37,267 nucleotides of DNA from JAEUIA01 sp034440255 (GTDB lineage Bacteria > Planctomycetota > UBA1135 > GCA-002686595): positions 1-37,267 of the forward strand of contig JAWXBU010000164.1 of assembly GCA_034440255.1 (NCBI GenBank). Direction: 5' to 3'. Made by a program: the position numbers and the translations under genes. Below are positions 1 to 7,930 of this stretch, one piece after another (position 1 is the stretch's first letter; each line of letters starts with the position of its first letter). A model generated the notes under the pieces. The model made no database searches and was not told the DNA's origin. It worked only from the letters and a program-made list of their open reading frames with translations.

Positions 1-1
1 G

Positions 2-1183
2 CTCGAGCTCGAGCCCAAGGCATTCACCGAGTTGTGTTCGAGCATCGAACGCGAGTGGACGGAGTGGGGCAAGACCCTCGACGTGCCGACGAGCAAGATG
101 CTCACGCCCGACGAAATCCAAATTCGCGCGATGGCTCCCGAAATCGTCGTTGCGCCGTTGCCCGTCGGAATCGTCACGACAGTAGAGCCCGTTGCCGAAG
201 CGAAGAAGCCGCTGCGCATTCTCGCCGTCGACGACGATCAAATCTCCCTCAAGCTGCTCGCCGTGACACTGCGCAAATCGGGTCACGAAGTCATGACGGC
301 GAAGAACGGTGAAGAAGCGCTGAAATTGGCGCTCGAAAACAGTCCGCAAGTCGTCATTGCCGACTGGATGATGCCGGAGATCGACGGACTCGAGCTGTGC
401 AAATCACTGCGTCGCATCGACTACGGCCGCAACGTGTTCTTCCTCTTGCTCACGGGGCAAGCCGAAGAGGATCGCATCGTCGAAGCGTTCGACGCCGGCG
501 TCGACGACTACGTGGTGAAGCCGTTCAATCCGCGCGTTCTCTTGGCGCGCATCAAAGGCGGGCAGCGCGTCGTCGAGTTGCAGGAACGAGTTGCGAGCGA
601 CCGCAAGATGATCATGCGTCAGGTCGCCGAACTCGGATTGATGACCCGCAAATTGCGCAGCGCCGCCCTCACGGACGTGCTCACTGAGCTGCCGAATCGT
701 CGTTACGCGATGAAGCGTCTCGAAACAGATTGGGACACGGCAACGCGCACCGGAAGTCCGCTCTCCGTCATCATGATCGACATCGATCACTTCAAACGAG
801 TGAACGACACGCACGGCCACGACATCGGCGACATCGTGCTGAAGGAAACTGCGCGCGTGCTGCGGTCGACGACGCGGCAAGGCGAGGAAACTTCGCGCTT
901 GGGTGGCGAAGAGTTCTTCGTCGTCTGTCCCAGTTCGACCGAGTCACAGGCCGCCGTCTGCGCAGAGCGGCTGCGCAGCGCGGTGGAGCGCAATCTGATC
1001 AAGAGCGGCGGTTTCGACGGCAACGTCACCATCAGCATGGGCGTTGCCCAGCGCACGCCGGAGATGGCCAACTTCGACACTCTCATCAAAGCCTCCGACG
1101 AAGCCGTGTACGCATCGAAAGCGGCGGGTCGCAATCGCGTTTCGATTTCGAGCACGTGTACGAGGAAGGCGAAGTCGGCCTGA
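2..1183 (+). CDS. Response regulator diguanylate cyclase (REC-GGDEF), 5' end outside window
   Basis: Makes c-di-GMP from two GTP under control of a receiver domain. The frame is open to the left edge, so the start lies outside; 393 residues are visible. Numbering from the TTG at 32, the receiver spans about 61-180, with acidic pocket VDDD, phospho-acceptor Asp111 (ADWMMPEIDG), Thr141 and Lys163 (VVKPF). A short linker leads to GGDEF at about 210-375, with TDVLTELPNRR, DIDHFKRVNDTHGHD and active-site GGEEF 291-295. The I-site position reads R282-Q-G-E285 rather than RxxD, so product inhibition may be weak. The residues before the receiver (EREWTEWGKTL) resemble the end of the HDOD region of the next gene (LLWEEWGALF), so the missing 5' part probably encodes HDOD and the two genes are tandem paralogs. 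The next gene starts 25 nt downstream. Confidence 0.93.
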   Translation, partial: LELEPKAFTELCSSIEREWTEWGKTLDVPTSKMLTPDEIQIRAMAPEIVVAPLPVGIVTTVEPVAEAKKPLRILAVDDDQISLKLLAVTLRKSGHEVMTAKNGEEALKLALENSPQVVIADWMMPEIDGLELCKSLRRIDYGRNVFFLLLTGQAEEDRIVEAFDAGVDDYVVKPFNPRVLLARIKGGQRVVELQERVASDRKMIMRQVAELGLMTRKLRSAALTDVLTELPNRRYAMKRLETDWDTATRTGSPLSVIMIDIDHFKRVNDTHGHDIGDIVLKETARVLRSTTRQGEETSRLGGEEFFVVCPSSTESQAAVCAERLRSAVERNLIKSGGFDGNVTISMGVAQRTPEMANFDTLIKASDEAVYASKAAGRNRVSISSTCTRKAKSA

Positions 1184-1208
1184 GCGCTGATTTCGAACAG
1201 GAAACGCG

Positions 1209-3194
1209 TTGATCTACAAGCGATTCGAGGAACTGAAGCAGTCAGGTGCACTGCCGACACCGTCCGGAGTGGGACTGGTGATCTTGCGTCGCACGCAGAG
1301 CGAGAATTGCTCCCTCGAAGAGTTGTCGCAGTGCATCCAGGTCGATCCGGCACTGAGCGGACGCGTCATCAAGCTGGCCAATGCGACAGCGCTCGCCGGA
1401 GCACCGCCGGTCACGACCGTCCAGCACGCAACTCGACAACTCGGCATCCGCGCCGTGCGCGGCGTCGCGCTGGGCTTCACGCTGGTGCCGTCGAATGGAA
1501 CCGGAGCCTGCGCGAGATTCGACTACGATCGCTATTGGTCGTACTCACTCGCAGCGGCTGCTGCAGCTCGCATTCTCGCCGAAGAACGCGGCGTCATCGA
1601 TCCGGTCGAAGCCTTCACGTGCGCTTTGATGTCGCGTCTAGGCATGCTCGCTCTGGCGACCGTTTACCCCGAGCCGTTCTCGAAAGTGCTCGATGGTGCG
1701 CGTCGCAAACCGAAGAGCGAAATGATCGCGGCGGAGACCTGTGCTTTCGAGATCCAGCACTGGGAAGTCGCGGCCTCGATCCTCGAAGACTGGGGTTTCT
1801 CCGACGTGTTCACCGGAGCGATCCTCGCGCAAGGTTCGACGACGAAGGACGCGAACGCCGACGACCCGTTGCAGATCGCGATGTCGACGATCTTGCTGGA
1901 GAGCTCCGTGATCGCGGACGCGCTCGTGTCGTCGATCCAGGAGCACGACTGGCCGCTAGGAGCGGATTGGTTGACGCTCCTGGCGCCGACAGCCGAGCCT
2001 GAAGTCTCTCTCGAAACTCTGCGTCCCGTGCTCGAGCGCACGCGACTCTTGTGGGAAGAGTGGGGCGCCCTGTTTCGGATTCCGACGACTGCAGGGCAGA
2101 CGTCCACGTTCGTCGAAACGACACCTACAGCGCTGACGAAGCTCGTGTCCGCCGAACCGCGCCAAGTTTTCAAGCATGCGCAGGACCGTGACGAGCGGAC
2201 CGAGTTGGACCCGCTCGCGCCCGGCGAAATCAAGGTCCTCGTCATCGACGACGATCCACGCATCGTGCGTCTTTTGTCGCACCATTTGCGTCAAGCCGGC
2301 TATCAAGTCGTCACCGCGAACAACGGTGAAGACGGCTTGCGCATCGTGCTCGATCAATCGCCGCACATCGTCGTAACCGACTGGATCATGCCCGAGATGA
2401 CGGGCATCGAAGTGTGCCGGGCGCTGCGCAAGATCGATGCTGGTCGCAAGACGTACGTGCTGATCCTCACAGCACGAGAAGACGAGCAACAAGTCGTCGA
2501 CGCGTTCGCCGCGGGCGCCGACGACTACGTCACGAAGCCGTTCAATGCGCGGATCCTGGTCGCTCGTGTTCAAGCCGGACAACGCATGATCGAACTGCAG
2601 CGTCAAGTCGAGGCCGACAAGACGCTGCGCATGAACCAAGTGGCCGAAATGGGGCTCTTGACGCGGAAACTGCGAGCTGCGGCGCTGACGGACGTGCTCA
2701 CGGAACTTCCCAATCGACGCTACGCGATCATGCGGCTCGAGCAGGAATGGGCCGAGTCGGTACGCATGAATCGTCCGCTGTCGGTGGTGATGGTCGACAT
2801 CGATCACTTCAAGCGCATCAACGACACGTACGGTCACGACGTGGGCGATGTCGTTCTGAAACAGACTGCGGCCGTGCTGCGGGCGCGGACTCGACGCGGC
2901 GACGTGGTGTGTCGTCTCGGCGGTGAAGAGTTCCTCGTCATCAACGTGAACAGCACGCTCGATCAAGCGATCTTGTGCGCCGAGCGTCTGCGCAGTTCGG
3001 TTGCGGCGAACGTGATCCGTTGCGAGGGCTTCGAAGGGGCGGTCACAGTCAGTCTCGGTTGCGCCGAGAAGATGATCGACACGAAGGACATCGACGACCT
3101 CTTGAAGTCTGCCGATGAGTCCGTGTACGAAGCGAAGTCGGGCGGTCGCAATACGATTCGCAGTCGCCGGAATCGCTTCCCCGAGAGCGCCTGA
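1209..3194 (+). CDS. HDOD-REC-GGDEF response regulator diguanylate cyclase
   Basis: A 661-residue cytoplasmic signalling protein. HDOD domain at about 12-260: the catalytic HD motifs are degenerate (YWSYSLAAAAAARILAE, ALMSRLGMLAL), as is usual for HDOD, a protein-interaction module. Receiver at about 340-465 with Asp391 (VTDWIMPEM), Thr421 and Lys443 (VTKPF). GGDEF at about 490-655 with DIDHFKRINDTYGHD and GGEEF 571-575. The inhibitory I-site is intact (R562-R-G-D565), unlike the upstream paralog. The start is the TTG at 1209, with AGGAA just upstream; no better ATG precedes the HDOD domain. It lies 25 nt after the previous gene and 11 nt before the hybrid kinase, so the three are almost certainly one operon. 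Receiver and GGDEF calls are firm; HDOD is a pattern call. Confidence 0.95.
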   Translation: MIYKRFEELKQSGALPTPSGVGLVILRRTQSENCSLEELSQCIQVDPALSGRVIKLANATALAGAPPVTTVQHATRQLGIRAVRGVALGFTLVPSNGTGACARFDYDRYWSYSLAAAAAARILAEERGVIDPVEAFTCALMSRLGMLALATVYPEPFSKVLDGARRKPKSEMIAAETCAFEIQHWEVAASILEDWGFSDVFTGAILAQGSTTKDANADDPLQIAMSTILLESSVIADALVSSIQEHDWPLGADWLTLLAPTAEPEVSLETLRPVLERTRLLWEEWGALFRIPTTAGQTSTFVETTPTALTKLVSAEPRQVFKHAQDRDERTELDPLAPGEIKVLVIDDDPRIVRLLSHHLRQAGYQVVTANNGEDGLRIVLDQSPHIVVTDWIMPEMTGIEVCRALRKIDAGRKTYVLILTAREDEQQVVDAFAAGADDYVTKPFNARILVARVQAGQRMIELQRQVEADKTLRMNQVAEMGLLTRKLRAAALTDVLTELPNRRYAIMRLEQEWAESVRMNRPLSVVMVDIDHFKRINDTYGHDVGDVVLKQTAAVLRARTRRGDVVCRLGGEEFLVINVNSTLDQAILCAERLRSSVAANVIRCEGFEGAVTVSLGCAEKMIDTKDIDDLLKSADESVYEAKSGGRNTIRSRRNRFPESA

Positions 3195-3205
3195 GGCCGT
3201 CGTTC

Positions 3206-5680
3206 GTGAGGCGCTTTCAGCCGATTCTCCTGGGCCTGCTGGCGGTTGGAATCCTCGTCTACTTCTTCGTCGAGTCGCGCGGAATGGAGCGGACGGAGCA
3301 CACGAACGGCGACTTGTCGTTGGCGAAGATGCGAAGCGCGGCGAGCGATTTCGAGCGCCAAGTCCTGAGGGCGCGCAATGAATCGAGCCGGGCCAGCGAC
3401 CGACTTGCCGAATCGTTCGAGCGCATGAGTCGAGCACTCGCCGATGTCGAGCTGAGGACGCAAAGTGTCGCCGACGAGGAGTTCGCGAAACTCTTGGAGC
3501 GTCAACAGCGCACGATCGAGCCGTTGAAGGGACACGCGGACACCCTGGGCGCTGCGTGCTCGCGCTACACGACGGCGTTGCAGGCTATCCCTGAAAAAAC
3601 CGCGGCTGTCAACCAACTCTCCAAGCTCGACTCCGACACGGCCGCTGCAGTCGACCATGCGTTGACGCAGGTGGCGTTGCTGCAAGTCTCTGCCGTGGCC
3701 GAGCCGAGCACGAGCCTCTCGACGGCGCTGGGCAAGTTGCGCGAAAAATCCAAGCTCAATCCGAAGCTCGCTCCTGCACTCGACGGGTTCGTGCGAGCGG
3801 TCGATTCAGTGCTGGCGGAAAAGCACACGATCGAATTCGAGCTCGCGACGATCGACGACGCGGCGATCGGTCGCAGCATCGGAGAGATGCACGTCGCGTT
3901 CGAATCGGCATTCGACGATCAACTCGAAAACGCCGAGCACTTTCGCATCGCGCTCTACGTGTTCTCCGTCGCGCTACTCGGCCGACTGTTGCAGATCATG
4001 CTCGAGTTGAAGAAGCGGACGCGCGAATTCGACGAGGCCAATCGCACGCTCGAAGCCCGTGTCGACGAGCGCACGCTCAAACTCTCGGCCGCGAACCTCG
4101 CGCTCAAAGTCGAGATCGTCGAGCGCGAGCGCGCCGAAATCGAATCCCAGAACGCACTGGCCCAAGCTGAAGCAGCGAGTCGCACGAAGAGCGAGTTCCT
4201 GGACAACACGAGCCATGAAATCCGCACGCCGATGACGTCGATTCTCGGCTTCTCGGAGCGCCTGCTCGATCCAGGCCTGACCGATGCAGACAAGGTGGAA
4301 GCGCTCAGTCGCATCCGTCGCAACGGCGAGCACTTGCTGCAGATCATCAACGACATCCTCGACATCTCCAAGATCGAAGCGGGGATGCTCGCGGTCGATC
4401 GCATTGCGTGCTCGCCGCACGACATCGTCGCCGAAGTGCACGGTGCGATGGACGTGCGGGCTGCGATCGCAGGCATCGAGCTCAAAGTCGAATCGATCGG
4501 CGGCATTCCGGAGACGATCCTGACCGATCCGGTGCGACTGAAACAGATCCTCCTCAACCTCGTCGGCAACGCGATCAAGTTCACCCAGCGCGGTTGGGTG
4601 CGCTTGCTCGTCACTCTCGAAAGCGGCGCCGTTCCGCGCTTGCGCTTCGCCGTCATGGACACCGGCATCGGCATGGAGACCGAGACGGTGACGCGCCTCT
4701 TCCGACCGTTCATGCAGGCCGACTCGTCGACGACGCGGCGCTTCGGTGGAACGGGGCTCGGCCTCTCGATCTGCAAGCACCTCGTCGAGCGACTCGGCGG
4801 TTCGATCGAAGTGACGAGTGAAGTCGGCGCGGGGAGCGTATTCACGTTTTCGATCGACACCGGATCGCTGACCGACGTGAAGATGCGCCGCGGTCAAAAC
4901 CTCTCGTTTCTCGCTGAATTCACGGACTCGGACGTTCCCTTCACGACGCCACGCTTGTCCGGTGCGCGCATCCTGCTCGTCGAAGACGGCGAGGACAATC
5001 GGCGCCTCATCGGGTTCATCCTCGCGGCGGCCGAAGCGTGCGTCGAGATCGCAGTCGACGGCGGTGAAGCTTTGACGAAAGTGCGTGCCGCGGAGGCAGC
5101 GGGTCAGCCGTTCCACTTGATCGTGATGGACATGCAGATGCCCGTCGTCGACGGTTACGAAGCCTCGCGGCGCCTGCGTTCAGAGGGTTGCCAGAGCTCG
5201 ATCATCGCGCTGACCGCTCACGCGATGTCGACGGATCGCGACAAATGTCTCGAAGCCGGATGCGACGATTTTTGCACGAAGCCGATCGTGCGCCACACGT
5301 TCCTCTCCACGATCGCCAAGTGGTTCGAGAAGGCGACCGGTGGAGTCCCGCTCGCTGCACCGCGCGTGCTCACGGTCGCCGAAGAAGCGCAACAAGACGA
5401 GGAGCTCATGGAACTCGTGCGCATGTTCGTCGCGGATCTGGGCACGGACGTCAGCGACATGCGCAAGGCGCTCGGCTCAGGCGACCTCGCCGAGCTCTCG
5501 ATCATCGCGCACCGCCTGAAAGGTGCCGCTGGCAGCTACGGATTCCCGTCGCTCACGACGCACGCAGCGATCCTGGAGAAGGACGCGAAGAACGGAGCTT
5601 CGAAGGACGACCTCGAGCGCGATATCGCCGCCCTCGAGCGACTGTGCGATGCGGCGATCGCCGAAAAAGGCGCGGCGTAG
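3206..5680 (+). CDS. Membrane hybrid histidine kinase with C-terminal REC and HPt domains
   Basis: An 824-residue sensor kinase starting at GTG 3206, with GAGG nine bases upstream. A membrane segment at about 5-22 and another at about 248-266 bound a mostly helical extracytoplasmic sensor of about 220 residues that I do not recognise. A coiled coil (270-325) leads to HisKA with phospho-His337 (NTSHEIRTPMTS). The HATPase domain has N-box Asn455 (NLVGNAIKF), DTGIGM 485-490 and GGTGLGLSI. A receiver at about 587-705 has Asp642 (VMDMQMPVVDG) and Lys692, and a C-terminal HPt domain has His769 (AHRLKGAAGSYGF). This gives a His-Asp-His relay in one chain, leaving the HPt free to pass phosphate to a separate receiver. 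The two upstream REC-GGDEF proteins are the obvious targets. Domain calls are firm; the pairing is inferred from operon structure. Confidence 0.95.
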   Translation: MRRFQPILLGLLAVGILVYFFVESRGMERTEHTNGDLSLAKMRSAASDFERQVLRARNESSRASDRLAESFERMSRALADVELRTQSVADEEFAKLLERQQRTIEPLKGHADTLGAACSRYTTALQAIPEKTAAVNQLSKLDSDTAAAVDHALTQVALLQVSAVAEPSTSLSTALGKLREKSKLNPKLAPALDGFVRAVDSVLAEKHTIEFELATIDDAAIGRSIGEMHVAFESAFDDQLENAEHFRIALYVFSVALLGRLLQIMLELKKRTREFDEANRTLEARVDERTLKLSAANLALKVEIVERERAEIESQNALAQAEAASRTKSEFLDNTSHEIRTPMTSILGFSERLLDPGLTDADKVEALSRIRRNGEHLLQIINDILDISKIEAGMLAVDRIACSPHDIVAEVHGAMDVRAAIAGIELKVESIGGIPETILTDPVRLKQILLNLVGNAIKFTQRGWVRLLVTLESGAVPRLRFAVMDTGIGMETETVTRLFRPFMQADSSTTRRFGGTGLGLSICKHLVERLGGSIEVTSEVGAGSVFTFSIDTGSLTDVKMRRGQNLSFLAEFTDSDVPFTTPRLSGARILLVEDGEDNRRLIGFILAAAEACVEIAVDGGEALTKVRAAEAAGQPFHLIVMDMQMPVVDGYEASRRLRSEGCQSSIIALTAHAMSTDRDKCLEAGCDDFCTKPIVRHTFLSTIAKWFEKATGGVPLAAPRVLTVAEEAQQDEELMELVRMFVADLGTDVSDMRKALGSGDLAELSIIAHRLKGAAGSYGFPSLTTHAAILEKDAKNGASKDDLERDIAALERLCDAAIAEKGAA

Positions 5681-5743
5681 CAGATTCGCGGGAGCTGCGC
5701 GAGAATAGCTGCGTCCGAATCGAGTAACGTCGACCCGCACGCC

Positions 5744-6349
5744 ATGAACGAAAACTACACTGCTCTGCTCGGCATCCTCACTGGACTCGGACTCTCGGCA
5801 GCGTGCGGATTCCGCGTCTTCGTCCCACTGCTCGTCGCGTCGATCGCTGTCCGTTCGGGTGCCATTCACGTCGCCGACGACTTCGCATGGATCGGATCGG
5901 TGCCCGCGATCGTGTGTTTCTCGGTGGCGACTTCGTGCGAAATCGCTGGCTACTTCCTCCCTGGCGTCGACCACTTCCTGGACGTGATCGCGACTCCGGC
6001 CGCGATCGTCGCCGGCACGCTGCTCACGGCGAGCTTCATCACCGACATGCAACCGTGGTTCCGTTGGTCGCTCGCCGTCGTCGCCGGTGGCGGCATCGCA
6101 GGCACGGTGCAAGCGACGACCGTCGTGACGCGCGCAGCCTCGGGCTTGCTGACATTCGGACTCGGCAATCCTGTCGTGGCAGCCGGCGAGCTCGCGGGCG
6201 CGACGACGATAGCGATTCTGGCGGCGATCCTGCCGGTCCTGGCGCTCCTCCTGGTCCTCGTGCTGGTCGTTTGGATGTGGTCGCGCCGCAAGCAACCCCG
6301 TGCGCAGCGCGTCGACGAGAGTGCCGCCGGTTGGGGCTCGCGAAGCTGA
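5744..6349 (+). CDS. DUF4126-family integral membrane protein
   Basis: A 201-residue, very hydrophobic protein with about five membrane segments and a basic C-terminus (WSRRKQPRAQR). The pattern of an N-terminal GLSAACGFRVFVPLL stretch, a middle PGVDHFLDVIATPAA segment and Gly/Ala-rich helices matches what I know of DUF4126 proteins, whose function is not established. The ATG at 5744 follows the kinase stop by 63 nt with no clear Shine-Dalgarno. It is not obviously coupled to the kinase operon or to the peptidase 37 nt downstream, though co-transcription with the latter is possible. Family assignment is from memory of the motif pattern; membrane topology is seen directly. Confidence 0.78.
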   Translation: MNENYTALLGILTGLGLSAACGFRVFVPLLVASIAVRSGAIHVADDFAWIGSVPAIVCFSVATSCEIAGYFLPGVDHFLDVIATPAAIVAGTLLTASFITDMQPWFRWSLAVVAGGGIAGTVQATTVVTRAASGLLTFGLGNPVVAAGELAGATTIAILAAILPVLALLLVLVLVVWMWSRRKQPRAQRVDESAAGWGSRS

Positions 6350-6373
6350 ATTCCACGTCGCCCGATCGCTAGA

Positions 6374-6379
6374 TAGACT
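6374..6379 (+). promoter_or_regulatory. Candidate -10 element (TAGACT) for the M20 peptidase
   Basis: TAGACT matches four of six bases of the sigma-70 -10 consensus and ends 7 nt before the ATG at 6387. There is no Shine-Dalgarno. If used, transcription would start at or within a base of the start codon. No convincing -35 box is visible. Confidence 0.3.
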
Positions 6380-6386
6380 CGGGCGC

Positions 6387-7844
6387 ATGAACACAGCGAG
6401 CAGCAAGAGTTTCGTCGACGAAACCTGGTCTAAATCGATCGTTCCGGCGATCACCGAATACATCAGGATCCCGAACAAGTCGCCTTCGTTCGACCCCGAG
6501 TGGAAGAAGCACGGTCACATGGACCGCGCCGTCAAATTGATCGAGACGTGGTGTCGATCGCGCGACATCGAGGGCATGCAGATCGAAGTCGTGCGACTGA
6601 AGAACGAGAAGGGTGAAGAGCGCACGCCCGTCATCTTCATGGACATTCCAGGCACTGCCGGACTCGGCGGAGACACGGTTCTCCTCTACGGCCACCTCGA
6701 CAAGCAACCCGAGTTTTCCGGCTGGAATCCGGGCCTTTCACCGTGGGAACCGGTGATGCGCGGTGAGCGCTTGTACGGACGCGGCGGTGCCGACGACGGC
6801 TACGCGGCGTTCGCTTCCTTGACCGCGATCGAAGCTCTGAAGCGGCAGAAGGTTCCTCACGCGCGGTGCGTCGTCTTGATCGAAGCGTGCGAAGAGAGCG
6901 GCAGCTACGACTTGCCGTTCTACATCGATCACCTCGAAAAGCGCATCGGCGACGTGAGCCTCGTCATCTGTTTGGATTCGGGCTGCGGCAACTACGATCA
7001 GCTGTGGAGCACGACCAGCTTGCGCGGCCTGATCGGCGGCAACCTCGTGGTCGAGACCATCAAGGAAGGCGTTCACTCCGGCGACGCGTCGGGCATCGTT
7101 CCGAGCTCGTTCCGCGTTCTGCGCCAAGTGCTCTCACGCCTCGAAGACGAGAGCACGGGCAAGATCCTGTCGCAGGATTTTCACGTCGACATCCCGAAAC
7201 AACGCATCGAGCAGGCCAAGGTGGCGGCGAAAGTCCTCGGGAACGAGGTGTGGAACAAGTACCCGTGGCACGACGGCGTGAAGCCGATGCACACGGACAA
7301 CACCGAGTTGATGCTGAATCGCACGTGGCGTCCGGCGCTCTCGATCACCGGCGCCAAAGGCCTCCCCGACTTGGAGAGCGCGGGCAACGTGCTGCGCCCG
7401 CTCACCGCAGTGAAAATCAGTCTGCGCGTTCCGCCGACGTGCGACACGCAAGTCGCGACGAAGAAGCTGAAGGCGCTGCTCGAAAAAGACGCGCCCCACG
7501 GAGCGAAAGTGACCTTCGACGGCGAGAAATCGAGCGGCGGTTGGAACGCTCCCGAACTCGCGCCGTGGCTCGAAGCCTCGGTCGATCGCGCGTCGAAATC
7601 GTTCTTCGGCAAGGAAGCCGTCTACATGGGCGAGGGCGGATCGATCCCGTTCATGGGGATGCTCGGCAAGAAGTTCCCGCAGGCGCAGTTCCTCATCACG
7701 GGCGTGCTAGGTCCGCACAGCAATGCGCACGGGCCGAATGAGTTCCTCGACATTCCGACGGCTCGCAAGCTGACGGCGTGCGTCGCGCAAGTCGTCAGCG
7801 AGCACGTCACGCGCAACACAGCGCCGGCGATGTCTGCGCGCTGA
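6387..7844 (+). CDS. M20-family metallopeptidase (cytosolic dipeptidase type)
   Basis: A 485-residue zinc peptidase, probably a cytoplasmic dipeptidase of the CNDP/PepV type. All expected metal and catalytic positions are visible: His103 and Asp105 (YGHLDKQPE), the bridging Asp in GRGGADDG (136/137), catalytic Glu169 with metal Glu170 (EACEESGS), Asp197 (CLDSG), and the C-terminal His of GPHSNAHGPNEF. The dimerisation (lid) domain lies between about 210 and 385. The frame is open further upstream to 6300, but that stretch overlaps the previous gene and is Arg-rich; the ATG at 6387 gives the normal family N-terminus. No signal peptide. A strong hairpin follows the stop. Dipeptide hydrolysis is inferred from the family; the exact substrate is unknown. 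Confidence 0.92.
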   Translation: MNTASSKSFVDETWSKSIVPAITEYIRIPNKSPSFDPEWKKHGHMDRAVKLIETWCRSRDIEGMQIEVVRLKNEKGEERTPVIFMDIPGTAGLGGDTVLLYGHLDKQPEFSGWNPGLSPWEPVMRGERLYGRGGADDGYAAFASLTAIEALKRQKVPHARCVVLIEACEESGSYDLPFYIDHLEKRIGDVSLVICLDSGCGNYDQLWSTTSLRGLIGGNLVVETIKEGVHSGDASGIVPSSFRVLRQVLSRLEDESTGKILSQDFHVDIPKQRIEQAKVAAKVLGNEVWNKYPWHDGVKPMHTDNTELMLNRTWRPALSITGAKGLPDLESAGNVLRPLTAVKISLRVPPTCDTQVATKKLKALLEKDAPHGAKVTFDGEKSSGGWNAPELAPWLEASVDRASKSFFGKEAVYMGEGGSIPFMGMLGKKFPQAQFLITGVLGPHSNAHGPNEFLDIPTARKLTACVAQVVSEHVTRNTAPAMSAR

Positions 7845-7851
7845 TCATGCA

Positions 7852-7894
7852 TTCGCGGCGAGGTGCGGAACCGGACTCTGCACGTCGCCGCGAA
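7852..7894. terminator. Strong hairpin between convergent genes, probable bidirectional terminator
   Basis: TTCGCGGCGA (7852-7861) pairs perfectly with TCGCCGCGAA (7885-7894). After one G-G mismatch, a second 7-bp stem (GTGCGGA with TCTGCAC, one G-T pair) closes a 7-nt loop. It lies just after the + strand peptidase stop (7844) and before the - strand stop at 7931. Neither side has a real T-tract, so it may stabilise mRNA ends rather than be a classical intrinsic terminator. Confidence 0.6.
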
Positions 7895-7930
7895 CTTCGT
7901 TCGACTTCGTGAGAGCGGGGCCCAGCGCGC

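Noticed and set aside
1956..3437. 493-codon frame antisense to the HDOD-REC-GGDEF gene
   Set aside because: Shadow frame in GC-rich coding sequence; it crosses two real genes and has no domain pattern.
6300..6386. Upstream extension of the M20 peptidase
   Set aside because: It overlaps the end of the previous gene, is Arg-rich and precedes the normal family start at 6387.
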